IMG/VR virus record: IMGVR_UViG_3300020596_000028 | Location: 1-53,773 of that record | Length of the DNA: 53,773 nt | Reading direction: 5' to 3' (one strand) | DNA from: a virus | In this document: positions 42,524 to 50,609 of the stretch, one piece after another | Numbering within the stretch: position 1 is the first letter of the stretch | How the letters are laid out: each line of letters opens with the position of its first letter | Notes under the pieces: model-generated | Databases searched by the model: none | The model's input: the letters and a program-made list of their open reading frames with translations, nothing else | What the model was told of the DNA's origin: nothing | Made by a program: the position numbers and the translations under genes

Positions 42524-42754
42524 TTATTTACGTTTCGTTTTCGTGGTGGTTTTAAGTAACTTGTTCTCTTTAGGTTTATACGCCGGATAGTCCTCGACGA
42601 ACTCAAGGGTCCCTTCATACTGTTTCATGAACCCTTCGATGAGAGAAGCGGGAGACTCGATATTGATGATCTGCCCATTTTTAAAAGCCTTTTTTGATCT
42701 AAGTACCTGAGCTGCGAGCCTACCGTTTCCAACGACTTTGATCTTGTATTGCAT
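42524..42754 (-). CDS. Small basic protein after the capsid gene (76 aa)
   Basis: The ATG at 42754 is chosen because GGAG lies ten bases upstream. A longer frame back to a GTG at 42802 would run through the capsid terminator stem and is unlikely. The product starts MQYKIKVVGNGRLAAQVLRS and ends in a basic KLLKTTTKTKRK tail. It could be a head-closure or regulatory protein; no family is recognised. Confidence 0.55.
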   Translation of the reverse strand: MQYKIKVVGNGRLAAQVLRSKKAFKNGQIINIESPASLIEGFMKQYEGTLEFVEDYPAYKPKENKLLKTTTKTKRK

Positions 42755-42774
42755 AAGGTCCATACTCCGAATGT

Positions 42775-42810
42775 AAAAAGGGGCAGGGTGGATCAGTTCC
42801 ACCCCACCCC
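42775..42810 (-). terminator. Strong Rho-independent terminator after the capsid gene
   Basis: The arms 42780-42792 and 42798-42810 form a 13-bp GC-rich stem with two G-T wobbles and a 5-base loop, followed on the minus strand by five T residues. It lies 37 bases after the major capsid stop codon and should limit read-through from a highly expressed gene. Confidence 0.9.
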
Positions 42811-42846
42811 CTATATTACACTCTTTGAAGCTTCAACCTCGATCTA

Positions 42847-44229
42847 TTACAGACCGATGTTGATGATCATTGCAGCTGAAGACTCAGTTGCATAGTTGCT
42901 TCCATCAGACTTAAGAACTGCTTGGAAAGCTTTACGTTGAAAGCTAACCATGTCGAGAACGTCGTACTGAGTACGATTCTTTTCAACAAGCAATTGGATC
43001 GGGCGACGAGCACCGACGAACCAACGCTTACGGTTCACAAGCATCAAGCTGCCTTGAGTGTTGTTACCAGCAGTGGAAGTATTCTTTCCAGTGCTAGCAG
43101 TGTCTTCACGAAGGTACTCGGACACGATAACTGGTGCGCCTTCGTACTTTGCCAACTCTCCGGAAAGGACAGTTGCGGCTGGTCCGTATTGTTCGATCGT
43201 ACGAACATCGTCCAGGTTTAACATTTGGAAGTACACTTTCGGAGAAGAGATCCAAGCCAATTGACTTGGGTCTACGCCGAATTTGCCCATCTTAGCGCGG
43301 CACTGAGAAGTCTCAGTTTCGCTCACAGCGTTGTCGCCAGCATCAACAACTGACGAAAGAGCAGTCAGTGCATGAGCAGCCAAAACGCGTTTGCGGATAC
43401 CGTCGAAGAAGTATTCAGGGCTATCAGTTACACCGCTCACCAACGTGCCACCAGCAACGTCAGGAAGTTGTGAGAAGTGATGCAATGAACCAGCAGTGTC
43501 GCCTTCAAGGATCGCAATTTCCATTGCTTTTTCTTGACCTTCAACGAGCTCGCCGCGGATGGCTTTCACCATATCGACAGCAGAGTCTTCGTTAAGTTCT
43601 TCAGGAAGAGCATATTGATTAGTCATTTTCACAGATTCAAAAAGGATCGTTTTGTCCGTTTTGAAAACTTGTGGAGTGGAAAGAGCTGAAACTTCGCCAA
43701 CTTTACGAGCGATCGCGCCGTTGGTGAGTACAGGCCAGCGATAAGGATCGCTAGGCATTTTCACTTCCATGAACAATCCAGAAACTTTGCGCTCCAAATT
43801 GAACTCGTCAATGTATGAGCTGGAAACCATTTCAGGAATCCATTCAAAGCCGTTGTCGCCAGAATCAATACCGAAAGCTTTCAAATGAAAATCAAATTCT
43901 TCATTGAAGTATTTCAATTCTTTGATTGGTTTTTTGAAGATCATCGAAGAAAGAACGCATACGTCGATGGCTTCTTTTAGGCTCTTAACCTTTTCTTTGT
44001 CTTCGCGAGTTAGGTACGAATACTTGCGATCAGCAGTGTTGACGTCAGCAAGTTGTGCGAAAGATTTCACACCCCAGTTGCGGAGCAACTTCTTAGCAGA
44101 CTCAGGCATCACGCCTTTGGTCTGAGAAGGAAGTGGGGTTTTTCCACCTTGATTAACAGCCTGAAGGCGTTTAGCTTCTTGTGCCTTCAAGCGTTCACGA
44201 GCGAGCTTGAGTAATTCCTTGGTTTCCAT
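42847..44229 (-). CDS. Major capsid protein, HK97 fold
   Basis: Position directly after the prohead protease and before a strong terminator, and a size of about 460 residues, fit the major capsid protein. The N-terminal 100 residues are a helical, basic/acidic delta-like region that the protease may remove. The rest has the HK97-type pattern: a long spine-helix region (VDMVKAIRGELVEGQEKAME, then IAILEGD), P-domain strands and a final QYDVLDMVSFQRKAFQAVL. The second ATG (44229) is preferred because GGAG is ten bases upstream; the first, at 44238, is one base from it. Confidence 0.9.
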   Translation of the reverse strand: METKELLKLARERLKAQEAKRLQAVNQGGKTPLPSQTKGVMPESAKKLLRNWGVKSFAQLADVNTADRKYSYLTREDKEKVKSLKEAIDVCVLSSMIFKKPIKELKYFNEEFDFHLKAFGIDSGDNGFEWIPEMVSSSYIDEFNLERKVSGLFMEVKMPSDPYRWPVLTNGAIARKVGEVSALSTPQVFKTDKTILFESVKMTNQYALPEELNEDSAVDMVKAIRGELVEGQEKAMEIAILEGDTAGSLHHFSQLPDVAGGTLVSGVTDSPEYFFDGIRKRVLAAHALTALSSVVDAGDNAVSETETSQCRAKMGKFGVDPSQLAWISSPKVYFQMLNLDDVRTIEQYGPAATVLSGELAKYEGAPVIVSEYLREDTASTGKNTSTAGNNTQGSLMLVNRKRWFVGARRPIQLLVEKNRTQYDVLDMVSFQRKAFQAVLKSDGSNYATESSAAMIINIGL

Positions 44230-44285
44230 TGATTTCATTCTCCTTGTTTACGTTTGAAGTGTAACCAAACACCTTCCACGTTTTA

Positions 44286-44292
44286 TATTTAC
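44286..44292 (-). promoter_or_regulatory. GTAAATA element before the capsid gene
   Basis: On the minus strand CGTAAATATAAAACG lies about 50 bases upstream of the capsid start. It shares the TAAATA core with elements before the protease and the 48291-48590 gene. It may be a late promoter -10 element. No consistent -35 box is seen. Confidence 0.3.
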
Positions 44293-44302
44293 GCCGAAAG
44301 GT

Positions 44303-45352
44303 TTAGACCTGTTCAGCAGCTTCCAACTGTTCAGTGATTGCCAAAAGTTCAGCTTCTGCTTCGTCTTCAGACAATTCAGCAACATCTTTTTCACCATCGG
44401 ATTCGCCAGCTTTAGCAGGATCTTCAGATGATTCCATTTCCAACGCTTTGCAGATCTTGGAGCAATTCTCTTCGATCGATTTGAGGGAGGTGCTCATTGC
44501 TTCGAGCTTTTCCATCATCTTAGCGTACTTGTCTTCGCCTTCAGCTTGAGCAGCAGCAGGAGCAGCTGGATCAGCGGCAGGAGTGGTTGGAGCTCCTTCT
44601 TGTTTAGCAGCATCTACTACGGCAGCTGCGGGAGCAGCATTCTTGGTCACAGTTGTTTGGACTTTCATTTCGTCGCTTCCTTTCATGGTCTTGAGTTCTG
44701 CCACCAGAGCACCGATGCCTGACATGGCTTCTGTAAATTGAGCCATAACCGTTTTGAGGTCAGCGACGCTATGGCCCTTGCCGTCTCCGCCTTCAGCACT
44801 TGCTTCACTCTCGTTCTCATCCGCAACCGGAAGAGCTTCTGGAGCTGATTCACCGCTCACGCCGAATAGGGCTTGAGCATTGGCTGGAATTGTAACGACA
44901 GAGATCTCAAGTAACTCGAGTTCTTTGATGACTTTGATTTCTTTTTGGCTGTCGAACTCAGATAAAAGTTCGTTGTAACCAATTGAAAAAGTCTTCAAGA
45001 TGCCTTCAGAAATCTTAGTACGATAGTCTTCGCAGTCTTTCGCATTAGAGATCTGAGCTTTCACCCAAAGACCTTTGTTGGTAATCTTAGCTTCGATCAC
45101 TTTACCCATCGGCTTATCCCAATCATGCATGTACAGAAGCATGGCATTCTGCATGAACATGGGGAGATTTTTTTCGAAAGCCGAAGGCAACACGCTCTCC
45201 ATTACTCGATCCACGCTAACAGTGTTAGCGTAACCTTCGATGAACAAACTTCCGTCTGCTGCTTTCGTAATAGTCTTTTTGTCGAAGGCGATTGAGCAAC
45301 TCAGCGTCTTCATCCGAGTTCGATCCGGACGCTTATAAGCTTTGATTTTCAT
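44303..45352 (-). CDS. HK97-type prohead protease with C-terminal scaffold-like extension (349 aa)
   Basis: The protease domain has the S78/U35 signature: H76 in LLYMHDWDKPMG, S123 in LKTFSIGY and E149 in ELLEISVVTIPAN. From about residue 170 the protein becomes low-complexity, Ala/Glu/Pro-rich, then coiled coil (MMEKLEAMSTSLKSIEEN) and ends strongly acidic. That extension looks like a scaffold fused to the protease. It would drive prohead assembly and then process the capsid protein. A GAGTAAATACTC element lies upstream. Confidence 0.88.
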   Translation of the reverse strand: MKIKAYKRPDRTRMKTLSCSIAFDKKTITKAADGSLFIEGYANTVSVDRVMESVLPSAFEKNLPMFMQNAMLLYMHDWDKPMGKVIEAKITNKGLWVKAQISNAKDCEDYRTKISEGILKTFSIGYNELLSEFDSQKEIKVIKELELLEISVVTIPANAQALFGVSGESAPEALPVADENESEASAEGGDGKGHSVADLKTVMAQFTEAMSGIGALVAELKTMKGSDEMKVQTTVTKNAAPAAAVVDAAKQEGAPTTPAADPAAPAAAQAEGEDKYAKMMEKLEAMSTSLKSIEENCSKICKALEMESSEDPAKAGESDGEKDVAELSEDEAEAELLAITEQLEAAEQV

Positions 45353-45369
45353 GTTCGTGTAACCTCATT

Positions 45370-45381
45370 GAGTATTTACTC
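45370..45381 (-). promoter_or_regulatory. GAGTAAATACTC palindromic element before the protease gene
   Basis: GAGTA and TACTC form a perfect inverted repeat around AA, 17 bases before the protease start. The 13-base AGTAAATACTCAA is repeated exactly at 52100-52112 and nearly at 48650-48663. It may be a promoter core or the site of a dimeric regulator. Confidence 0.4.
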
Positions 45382-45468
45382 CGTTACTAGAAGTGTGGTT
45401 TATAACTGGCCCTCCATGGCCATGTGTACGGGACCCGCCACAGTGAGCCTCCATGCTCCCGATCCGGT

Positions 45469-48294
45469 CTATTCCTTAGCGTCTTGCTCAACCTCTTCAG
45501 CTGCGTCTGCGATGTCTGCAGCAGCTTCAGAGAAGCTATCCACCACTGAGTCTTCGTCCTCAGGAAGGAAACTCATCCAAGCGCATCGGCAATTAATCTT
45601 TTGTCCAGCCTCAGCTCTAGGTTCACGAGGAAACATGAGACCGTTACTAAATGGTTCATCGACGTCTACGACTTCCATGTTGAGCTTGTGGTCATCTCTC
45701 ACTCGATCGTCTTGAGCATCGATCCAGATTTTTTTGAGCTCTTTAGCTTCTTTTGGGAACTCTTTTTTGAAGTCCTCGTCCTTCTTGCTTTGCCCAAGGG
45801 ACACGGCAGACAATGTTTCAGTTCTAACAATCGTTTGAACTCGAGCCGCACTTTGCGTGCCTTCAAAGTAATCCCGTAAATCAGCACTGATTTCTGCAAT
45901 CGGTTTATTCTCGTCAAGTGCGTCTGCGATCATTTGACTGACGTCAGCCTTCGTTGTTTCAGTTACATACGTGATGTTGTCGGCACCAAACTCAAGTGAC
46001 ATCTGAGCTGCAATTTCGTTTGGAAGGTTCAGTTCCCTCACGCCAAAGAGCTGCTGATCGTAACCATGCTTCATGGCGTTTTCGATCGCTTTACTGGGTT
46101 TCTTTTTTTCCTGCTTGATGAAGTCCTTTAAGATACCTTCATCAACAACATCGTCTGAATCCTTAGCCTTCATATGAAGACCAAACTGACGAACCTTTTT
46201 CTCCCAGCCCTTCATGAACACTTGGCCCATGCGCTTAAACAGGTCCTTCACTTCGTCTTCACGTTCACGCATCAGGTCCACAATCTGACCTTCAGTCAAA
46301 GCTTTGAGTGCGGTCTGAACTTGCTCAAGAGAAAGTTTGTTGACCTTTAAACGGTCTAGAGCTTGTTCGTTGGCAGCAAACTGAATCACATTTTCAGCTG
46401 CTGCTTCAGACTCCCCCAACTTCCCAGCGTCCTCCGTCGGATCATTAATCAGCTGTTGAGTCGGTACATGGCCTTCTAGGGTAGCTCTTTCAATTGCCAT
46501 TCGGATCGCATCGGCCATCGAGTGACCTTCACCGAGAGCAACCTCAACGAGTTGAGCTACACGTTGCTCAAATGTAATGCCGTCCGTTTCAACAATCGTT
46601 GAACCAATGTTCGCCATATCGGGTTGAGCATTAGGCTCAGAGTTCTTTCCTTCTTCCACTGGAGTTTCAACTACTGGAGGATGAGGAGGGAGTGGAGGAA
46701 AACCCACCATCGAACGCGCCACGTTTCGATCCATCGCGAACATCGAAACGAGAACTTCGACTGCTGCACCCGGCGTGAGCTTGTCGGTTTGAACTCGTCT
46801 AATGACGTTCATGACTGCGGTGACGGCCGGGCCTTCGACAGGCATTCCAGCAGGCATCGCGACTGGGTTTCCGTTTTGATCTTTCGCCTCACCCGCTTCA
46901 GCTCCTGCGAAAATAGGAGATGGGTTTTTAGCTTGCTCAAGCACTGGAGAAACATCGCCGCCTTTGAGAGGTGCTTTTTTCCAAATGTCCTGACGGACTT
47001 CATTCACCGTGCATCCGGTGTCGAGCATGGATTTAGCGACAAGCCCTTTGGATTCAACGTTCTCTCTTAGAGCTTCCACGTTGCTGAAGTCATATCGAAT
47101 GCGAAGGCTGCGTTCAGGCTTGAGAAGTTTCTTATGCTTGTTGAGAGACTCTTCAATCTTTTTAGCAATCGGCTTTAAGCAGTCTTCGTAGTAACCCTTG
47201 TGCTGAACCAAAGCGTTAGAATAAGAAGCGTCTTCAAGGAGACCTGCTTTGACTGGCGGAACTTTGTAGGCTGAAAAGATCGGCTCACGATTCGCTTTCG
47301 TGAATTCGATCATGGAACTTTCCAGCATGTTCGATTCAATCGTGTCGTACTCCATGCCTTCAGGAAGAATGAGCGTCTTATGATGGTTCAATTTCCCGGT
47401 ATAATCCTGGTCGAAACTACGTTGCAACCGAGTCAGTTGATCCTTCGTCAGCTTGCGAGTCGTCTTAATGACACCGCCTAGACGTGCTCCTTGCTTATAG
47501 AATCGGATCATGTGCTCATGCGTATGGCGATCAAGCAGGACGTTTTTCATCACCGGAACAATCGGAGCTAATCCAATGAACGGATCAACGGGATTAGGCA
47601 TCTTGATATGAATGATTTCGTCTTCTTCAAATCGGAACGTGCCTTGAGGACAACGGTAAATGTAGCCGCCGATATGACTGCCTTGAGTTCCAGCAATGGG
47701 TTCAATCATGGCAGAGTTGATTCGGTACATTTCTAAAACAGCTTTTCGAGTTTCATCTAAGCGAGTGTGGATGTACCCGTTCCCAGTGGATAAGAGATCC
47801 ACAATCAGAAGCTCGTAAAACTCTGAAGCTGTATGGGTATCGCTCGGGTACTTAAATAAGTACGCTTCAGGTTCACCGCTTGCGTCTTCCCAAGTGTCTT
47901 TTTTAATAGTACGAGAGTTGGGGTCTTCTGGATTGAGTCGTTCGGTGACAGTGATTTTCTTTTCAAGCAAGAGAGGCAAAGCACAAAGTGATTGCGCAAT
48001 CGTGGACACGCAAACGTAGAACCAACCTTCAGTGACGAACAATCGATGAAGGGTAGCGAGGTCGATGTCCTGCTGGATCGATCCAAAGTAATTTAAATTG
48101 TTTCCGCCACTAAAAGAATCCAGAGACTTCTCATCTCCAGCGCCATAGGCCTGAATTGCATAGTTCAAATCGTCTTCAGTGGATACGTCATGAAGCTGTT
48201 GCTTGACGGTATTTAATTCTTCTTCAAGTCTTTGAAGAGCTTGGGCTTGTTGAGGGTTTGCTTTCCTGGTTAAAAGGTTTTCTAGAATGCTCAC
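45469..48294 (-). CDS. Portal protein fused to a MuF/SPP1 gp7-like minor head domain (941 aa)
   Basis: Residues about 60-450 match HK97-type portals (LHRLFVTEGWFYVCVSTIAQ, TGNGYIHTR, FKVPPVKAG-like FSAYKVPPVKAGLL, YYEDCLKPIAKKIEE). A Pro/Glu-rich linker follows. The C-terminal 240 residues carry the MuF pattern: ARVQTIVRTETLSAVSLGQS, WIDAQDDRVRDDHK, then GQKINCRCAW. Normally these are two proteins; no internal start or stop separates them here. The gene overlaps its upstream neighbour by 4 bases. The portal dodecamer is the DNA gate, and MuF proteins enter the capsid. Confidence 0.9.
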   Translation of the reverse strand: MSILENLLTRKANPQQAQALQRLEEELNTVKQQLHDVSTEDDLNYAIQAYGAGDEKSLDSFSGGNNLNYFGSIQQDIDLATLHRLFVTEGWFYVCVSTIAQSLCALPLLLEKKITVTERLNPEDPNSRTIKKDTWEDASGEPEAYLFKYPSDTHTASEFYELLIVDLLSTGNGYIHTRLDETRKAVLEMYRINSAMIEPIAGTQGSHIGGYIYRCPQGTFRFEEDEIIHIKMPNPVDPFIGLAPIVPVMKNVLLDRHTHEHMIRFYKQGARLGGVIKTTRKLTKDQLTRLQRSFDQDYTGKLNHHKTLILPEGMEYDTIESNMLESSMIEFTKANREPIFSAYKVPPVKAGLLEDASYSNALVQHKGYYEDCLKPIAKKIEESLNKHKKLLKPERSLRIRYDFSNVEALRENVESKGLVAKSMLDTGCTVNEVRQDIWKKAPLKGGDVSPVLEQAKNPSPIFAGAEAGEAKDQNGNPVAMPAGMPVEGPAVTAVMNVIRRVQTDKLTPGAAVEVLVSMFAMDRNVARSMVGFPPLPPHPPVVETPVEEGKNSEPNAQPDMANIGSTIVETDGITFEQRVAQLVEVALGEGHSMADAIRMAIERATLEGHVPTQQLINDPTEDAGKLGESEAAAENVIQFAANEQALDRLKVNKLSLEQVQTALKALTEGQIVDLMREREDEVKDLFKRMGQVFMKGWEKKVRQFGLHMKAKDSDDVVDEGILKDFIKQEKKKPSKAIENAMKHGYDQQLFGVRELNLPNEIAAQMSLEFGADNITYVTETTKADVSQMIADALDENKPIAEISADLRDYFEGTQSAARVQTIVRTETLSAVSLGQSKKDEDFKKEFPKEAKELKKIWIDAQDDRVRDDHKLNMEVVDVDEPFSNGLMFPREPRAEAGQKINCRCAWMSFLPEDEDSVVDSFSEAAADIADAAEEVEQDAKE

Positions 48295-48590
48295 TCATTG
48301 CTCCGATCTCTATTTTTTTTTCCAGCAAGCGCGGCTAAATAACCTTTGATCTCACTGAGATCGATTCTCATTGTGTTCAAGTATTTAGCGATCTCATTCA
48401 TGTCTGATTGCCGCGCAAATGTTTTAGTGTTCTCGAGTTGGATTGAATCAATCTTGGCATTCAGTTCAGACTTTGCGCTAAAAAAAGCGACCACGACAGC
48501 AACGATTGGGACCATAATTTGCAGCAAGGTCCTGATGTTTTCGTTGAACTGTGGCGACCCATCCTTGGGAACCGTTTGAGTTGTATGCAT
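48291..48590 (-). CDS. Small single-span membrane protein with coiled coil (99 aa)
   Basis: The ATG at 48590 has GAGG nine bases upstream and is preferred over a TTG five codons earlier. A hydrophobic segment IMVPIVAVVVAFFSAK lies at about residues 26-42, followed by a charged coiled coil. The layout resembles small holin or haemolysin XhlA-like proteins. It lies upstream of the portal, far from the endolysin, so a role in capsid assembly at the membrane or lysis is only inferred. Confidence 0.6.
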   Translation of the reverse strand: MHTTQTVPKDGSPQFNENIRTLLQIMVPIVAVVVAFFSAKSELNAKIDSIQLENTKTFARQSDMNEIAKYLNTMRIDLSEIKGYLAALAGKKNRDRSNE

Positions 48591-48651
48591 GTTAAATAGC
48601 CTCAAGTCTTGTCGTCATTTAAAGAGCTAGGATGATTGAAGATCCTACGTT

Positions 48652-48663
48652 GATTATTTACTC
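48652..48663 (-). promoter_or_regulatory. GAGTAAATAATC element
   Basis: This near copy of the GAGTAAATACTC element lies in a 106-base gap upstream of the small membrane protein and portal genes. One arm position differs from the palindrome. Its position upstream of the head operon supports a promoter role. Confidence 0.35.
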
Positions 48664-48696
48664 CCTTTTCATCACCGCGTTGCGGATGTTGGGTGA

Positions 48697-49095
48697 CTAG
48701 TGGACCTCTTCATACGGTTGTCTTTCGTTAGAAATTTCCTTGCGCATGAAAAAATATCCGGGCTGAAGGTAGACTTTGCCTTGAGGAACGCCAGCATGAA
48801 TCGTTGGACGAATCGCCTCCCATGCTTCTTTCAAGTCCTTATCAACTAAATCAGTATGCTTTCGTTTCAAGTACGATCGATATTGTCTGAATAGTCCGAC
48901 TGCATCGTCAGGTGAAATAGTCACCTTTTTGATATCGATGTTCACGAGCCCTCCATGAATCACGTATAGCCGCAGGATGTCATGATAGAATTGATCCATC
49001 GGAGTGACGTTGCGCTTAGGCACTCCATTCATTTTGTCGAGCTTCGGAAGGTCACGCACTTCACACATGACTGTTCCCTTTTTGTTTTCACTCAT
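48697..49095 (-). CDS. Hypothetical protein in the packaging/portal operon (132 aa)
   Basis: The protein has a helical N-terminal half (TPMDQFYHDILRLYVIHGGL) and a basic HTH-like stretch (VGLFRQYRSYLKRKHTDLVD). It overlaps the probable small terminase gene by 4 bases (ATGA), so the two are likely translated together. It could assist packaging. No family is recognised. Confidence 0.6.
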   Translation of the reverse strand: MSENKKGTVMCEVRDLPKLDKMNGVPKRNVTPMDQFYHDILRLYVIHGGLVNIDIKKVTISPDDAVGLFRQYRSYLKRKHTDLVDKDLKEAWEAIRPTIHAGVPQGKVYLQPGYFFMRKEISNERQPYEEVH

Positions 49096-49805
49096 TCGAT
49101 TCCACCCATCACATTGTCATCGGCATCAATCACACTGACTCTTTGAGAGCTTGAGTCAGCCTTTGAGCTGTCGCCAGATGAAGGTTGTTCAGGAGAGGTC
49201 AGATCCTCTTCCATTAATTCATACGTCTGTTTTCTGCGGGGTGGTGGTAGGGCTTGCTGGTCGCTAGGGGGTTCAGTTGGAGCGTCGATCTGAATAATCG
49301 CATCGTCAGGGAGTCTGGTTTTCCCAATCACTGAAACGCCTTCCATGATCACATGAACTTCATGCTTCGGTTCATTGTGAATCTGTCGGCGTTGAAGTTC
49401 GAGCTCTAGTTCAAACTCAGCCTTCTTAATTTCAATCTCTTTTGAACCCTCAGCAAAGAACAGAGCTGCTTTCTGTGCAATGCGCTCATCCCCACTATCG
49501 ATCTGGTTCCTGAGTTTCCTAATCGCTGCGATCTTGGCATCTTGAATGAGTTCAAGTGCACTCTTCTGACTCTCATAGAGCAGCTTCTGATAGAGCGGGT
49601 TCGCGCGTTTCTTATAGATCGTGTGGCGGTCGCACGTGAGCTTTCCAACGGCTTTAATCTTATCGGCGCTGATTCCTGGGTTCGCCATCTCAATCGCTAG
49701 GATCCGTCTACTGAGAGGGTCTAGGGCTCCGACAGCTTCAGGGTCGAAGTAACCTAGGAACTTTTTTCTGTGAGGCGCGTTTTGGTTGTCATGTGCGTCA
49801 TTCAT
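49092..49805 (-). CDS. Probable terminase small subunit (237 aa)
   Basis: The N-terminal half reads like a TerS DNA-binding region: PLSRRILAIEMANPGISADK, then TCDRHTIYKKRANPLYQKL as an HTH with flanking helix. A helical oligomerisation part follows, with KLRNQIDSGDERIAQKAAL, a motif common in TerS. The tail is Pro/Ser/Gln-rich and acidic. Position just upstream of the portal fits. There is no ribosome site before the ATG. The large subunit is far away, so this remains an inference. Confidence 0.65.
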   Translation of the reverse strand: MNDAHDNQNAPHRKKFLGYFDPEAVGALDPLSRRILAIEMANPGISADKIKAVGKLTCDRHTIYKKRANPLYQKLLYESQKSALELIQDAKIAAIRKLRNQIDSGDERIAQKAALFFAEGSKEIEIKKAEFELELELQRRQIHNEPKHEVHVIMEGVSVIGKTRLPDDAIIQIDAPTEPPSDQQALPPPRRKQTYELMEEDLTSPEQPSSGDSSKADSSSQRVSVIDADDNVMGGIE

Positions 49806-49889
49806 CGATCGTTCATAGTACCATCTAAACTCGTTTGGTCACGTATCAAAGCAGCCACAGGCTTGCCAGAGTCTTGACAATGCCTAGAC

Positions 49890-49937
49890 AGTGCTCGGCA
49901 GGTGACTGGCAGGTGACTGGCAGGTGGCTAGACACTG
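49890..49937. repeat. Iteron cluster, three 11-bp repeats flanked by CTAGACA, possible packaging site
   Basis: GGCAGGTGACT occurs at 49897-49907 and 49908-49918, with a one-base variant at 49919-49929. CTAGACA lies on both sides (49884-49890 and 49928-49934). The cluster is about 85 bases upstream of the probable small terminase gene in a 201-base non-coding gap. Iterons next to terS are typical of pac or cos recognition regions. They could also be repressor sites. Confidence 0.5.
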
Positions 49938-50006
49938 GCCGTGTTTTATAGGGTCTGAATGCGGGAAATACGTGGGATGAACGCTTAAATGAGGGATGCT
50001 TAAGAA

Positions 50007-50273
50007 TTAGACAGTGGATTCAGAATTATAAAGCCGCAGACAAGAATACGAGATCACATGATCCATATTATAGAACGTGAACTGTTTTCTTTTCTGAGTT
50101 TGAAAGTCAACCAGAGCAACCATGAGGAGTCCGCTGTCTCTGTTAACATTAAAAAAAGATCCATCCGGAGCGACGTGGATGATTGGAAAATCTTTATTTG
50201 GACTTGAAGGATCTGAAACTTTCACCAACACTTCAACGCATTTGATCACAGCAGATTGAGAATAAACGTTCAT
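50007..50273 (-). CDS. Small hypothetical protein, paralogue of 50341-50604 (88 aa)
   Basis: A strand-rich small domain with SAVIKCVEVLVKV, HVAPDGSFFNVNRDSGLLMV and FTFYNMDHVISYSCL. It aligns in length and spacing with the upstream gene (AV-strand, H-x-P/S, V-x-x-x-G-V/L-M, hydrophobic end), indicating duplication. Function is unknown. Confidence 0.6.
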   Translation of the reverse strand: MNVYSQSAVIKCVEVLVKVSDPSSPNKDFPIIHVAPDGSFFNVNRDSGLLMVALVDFQTQKRKQFTFYNMDHVISYSCLRLYNSESTV

Positions 50274-50340
50274 AGATACAAACCTTTATCCAGGGTTACT
50301 AGGTGTTGGTCTAGGACTAAGTAGTGGTTCCGGTAAAAGT

Positions 50341-50604
50341 CTAAGCAGGGTTAAAGAGTTGCTCAGGCGAAAGAAGAAATAAATACTGCACCGACACCAC
50401 GTGAAGCGCCGTGTAGTGAAACGACTCTTTCAGCTCATGCGTATCCCAGCGATAGTAGTCCAGCATGACCACACCCTCACACCGCTCAACCCTCAAGTAA
50501 CAATCCTTGCTTGGGCCATGCGTCACATGAGGCAAGTTATAGGGCTGAAGCACATGCACGTTTTGAAGGGTCACGACTGCCTTCTGACAAAAGACGGGCT
50601 TCAT
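50341..50604 (-). CDS. Small hypothetical protein, paralogue of 50007-50273 (87 aa)
   Basis: The pattern KAVVTLQNVHVL, THGPSKDCYLRVERCEGVVM and FHYTALHVVSVQYL parallels the downstream neighbour. Both are compact beta domains without known motifs. It lies just after the 265-residue gene and is separated from its paralogue by 67 bases. Confidence 0.6.
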   Translation of the reverse strand: MKPVFCQKAVVTLQNVHVLQPYNLPHVTHGPSKDCYLRVERCEGVVMLDYYRWDTHELKESFHYTALHVVSVQYLFLLSPEQLFNPA

Positions 50605-50609
50605 AGAAG

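Noticed and set aside
42755-42802. A longer form of the small gene after the capsid, starting at GTG
   Set aside because: The extra codons run through the stem of the capsid terminator and have no ribosome site, while the ATG at 42754 has one.
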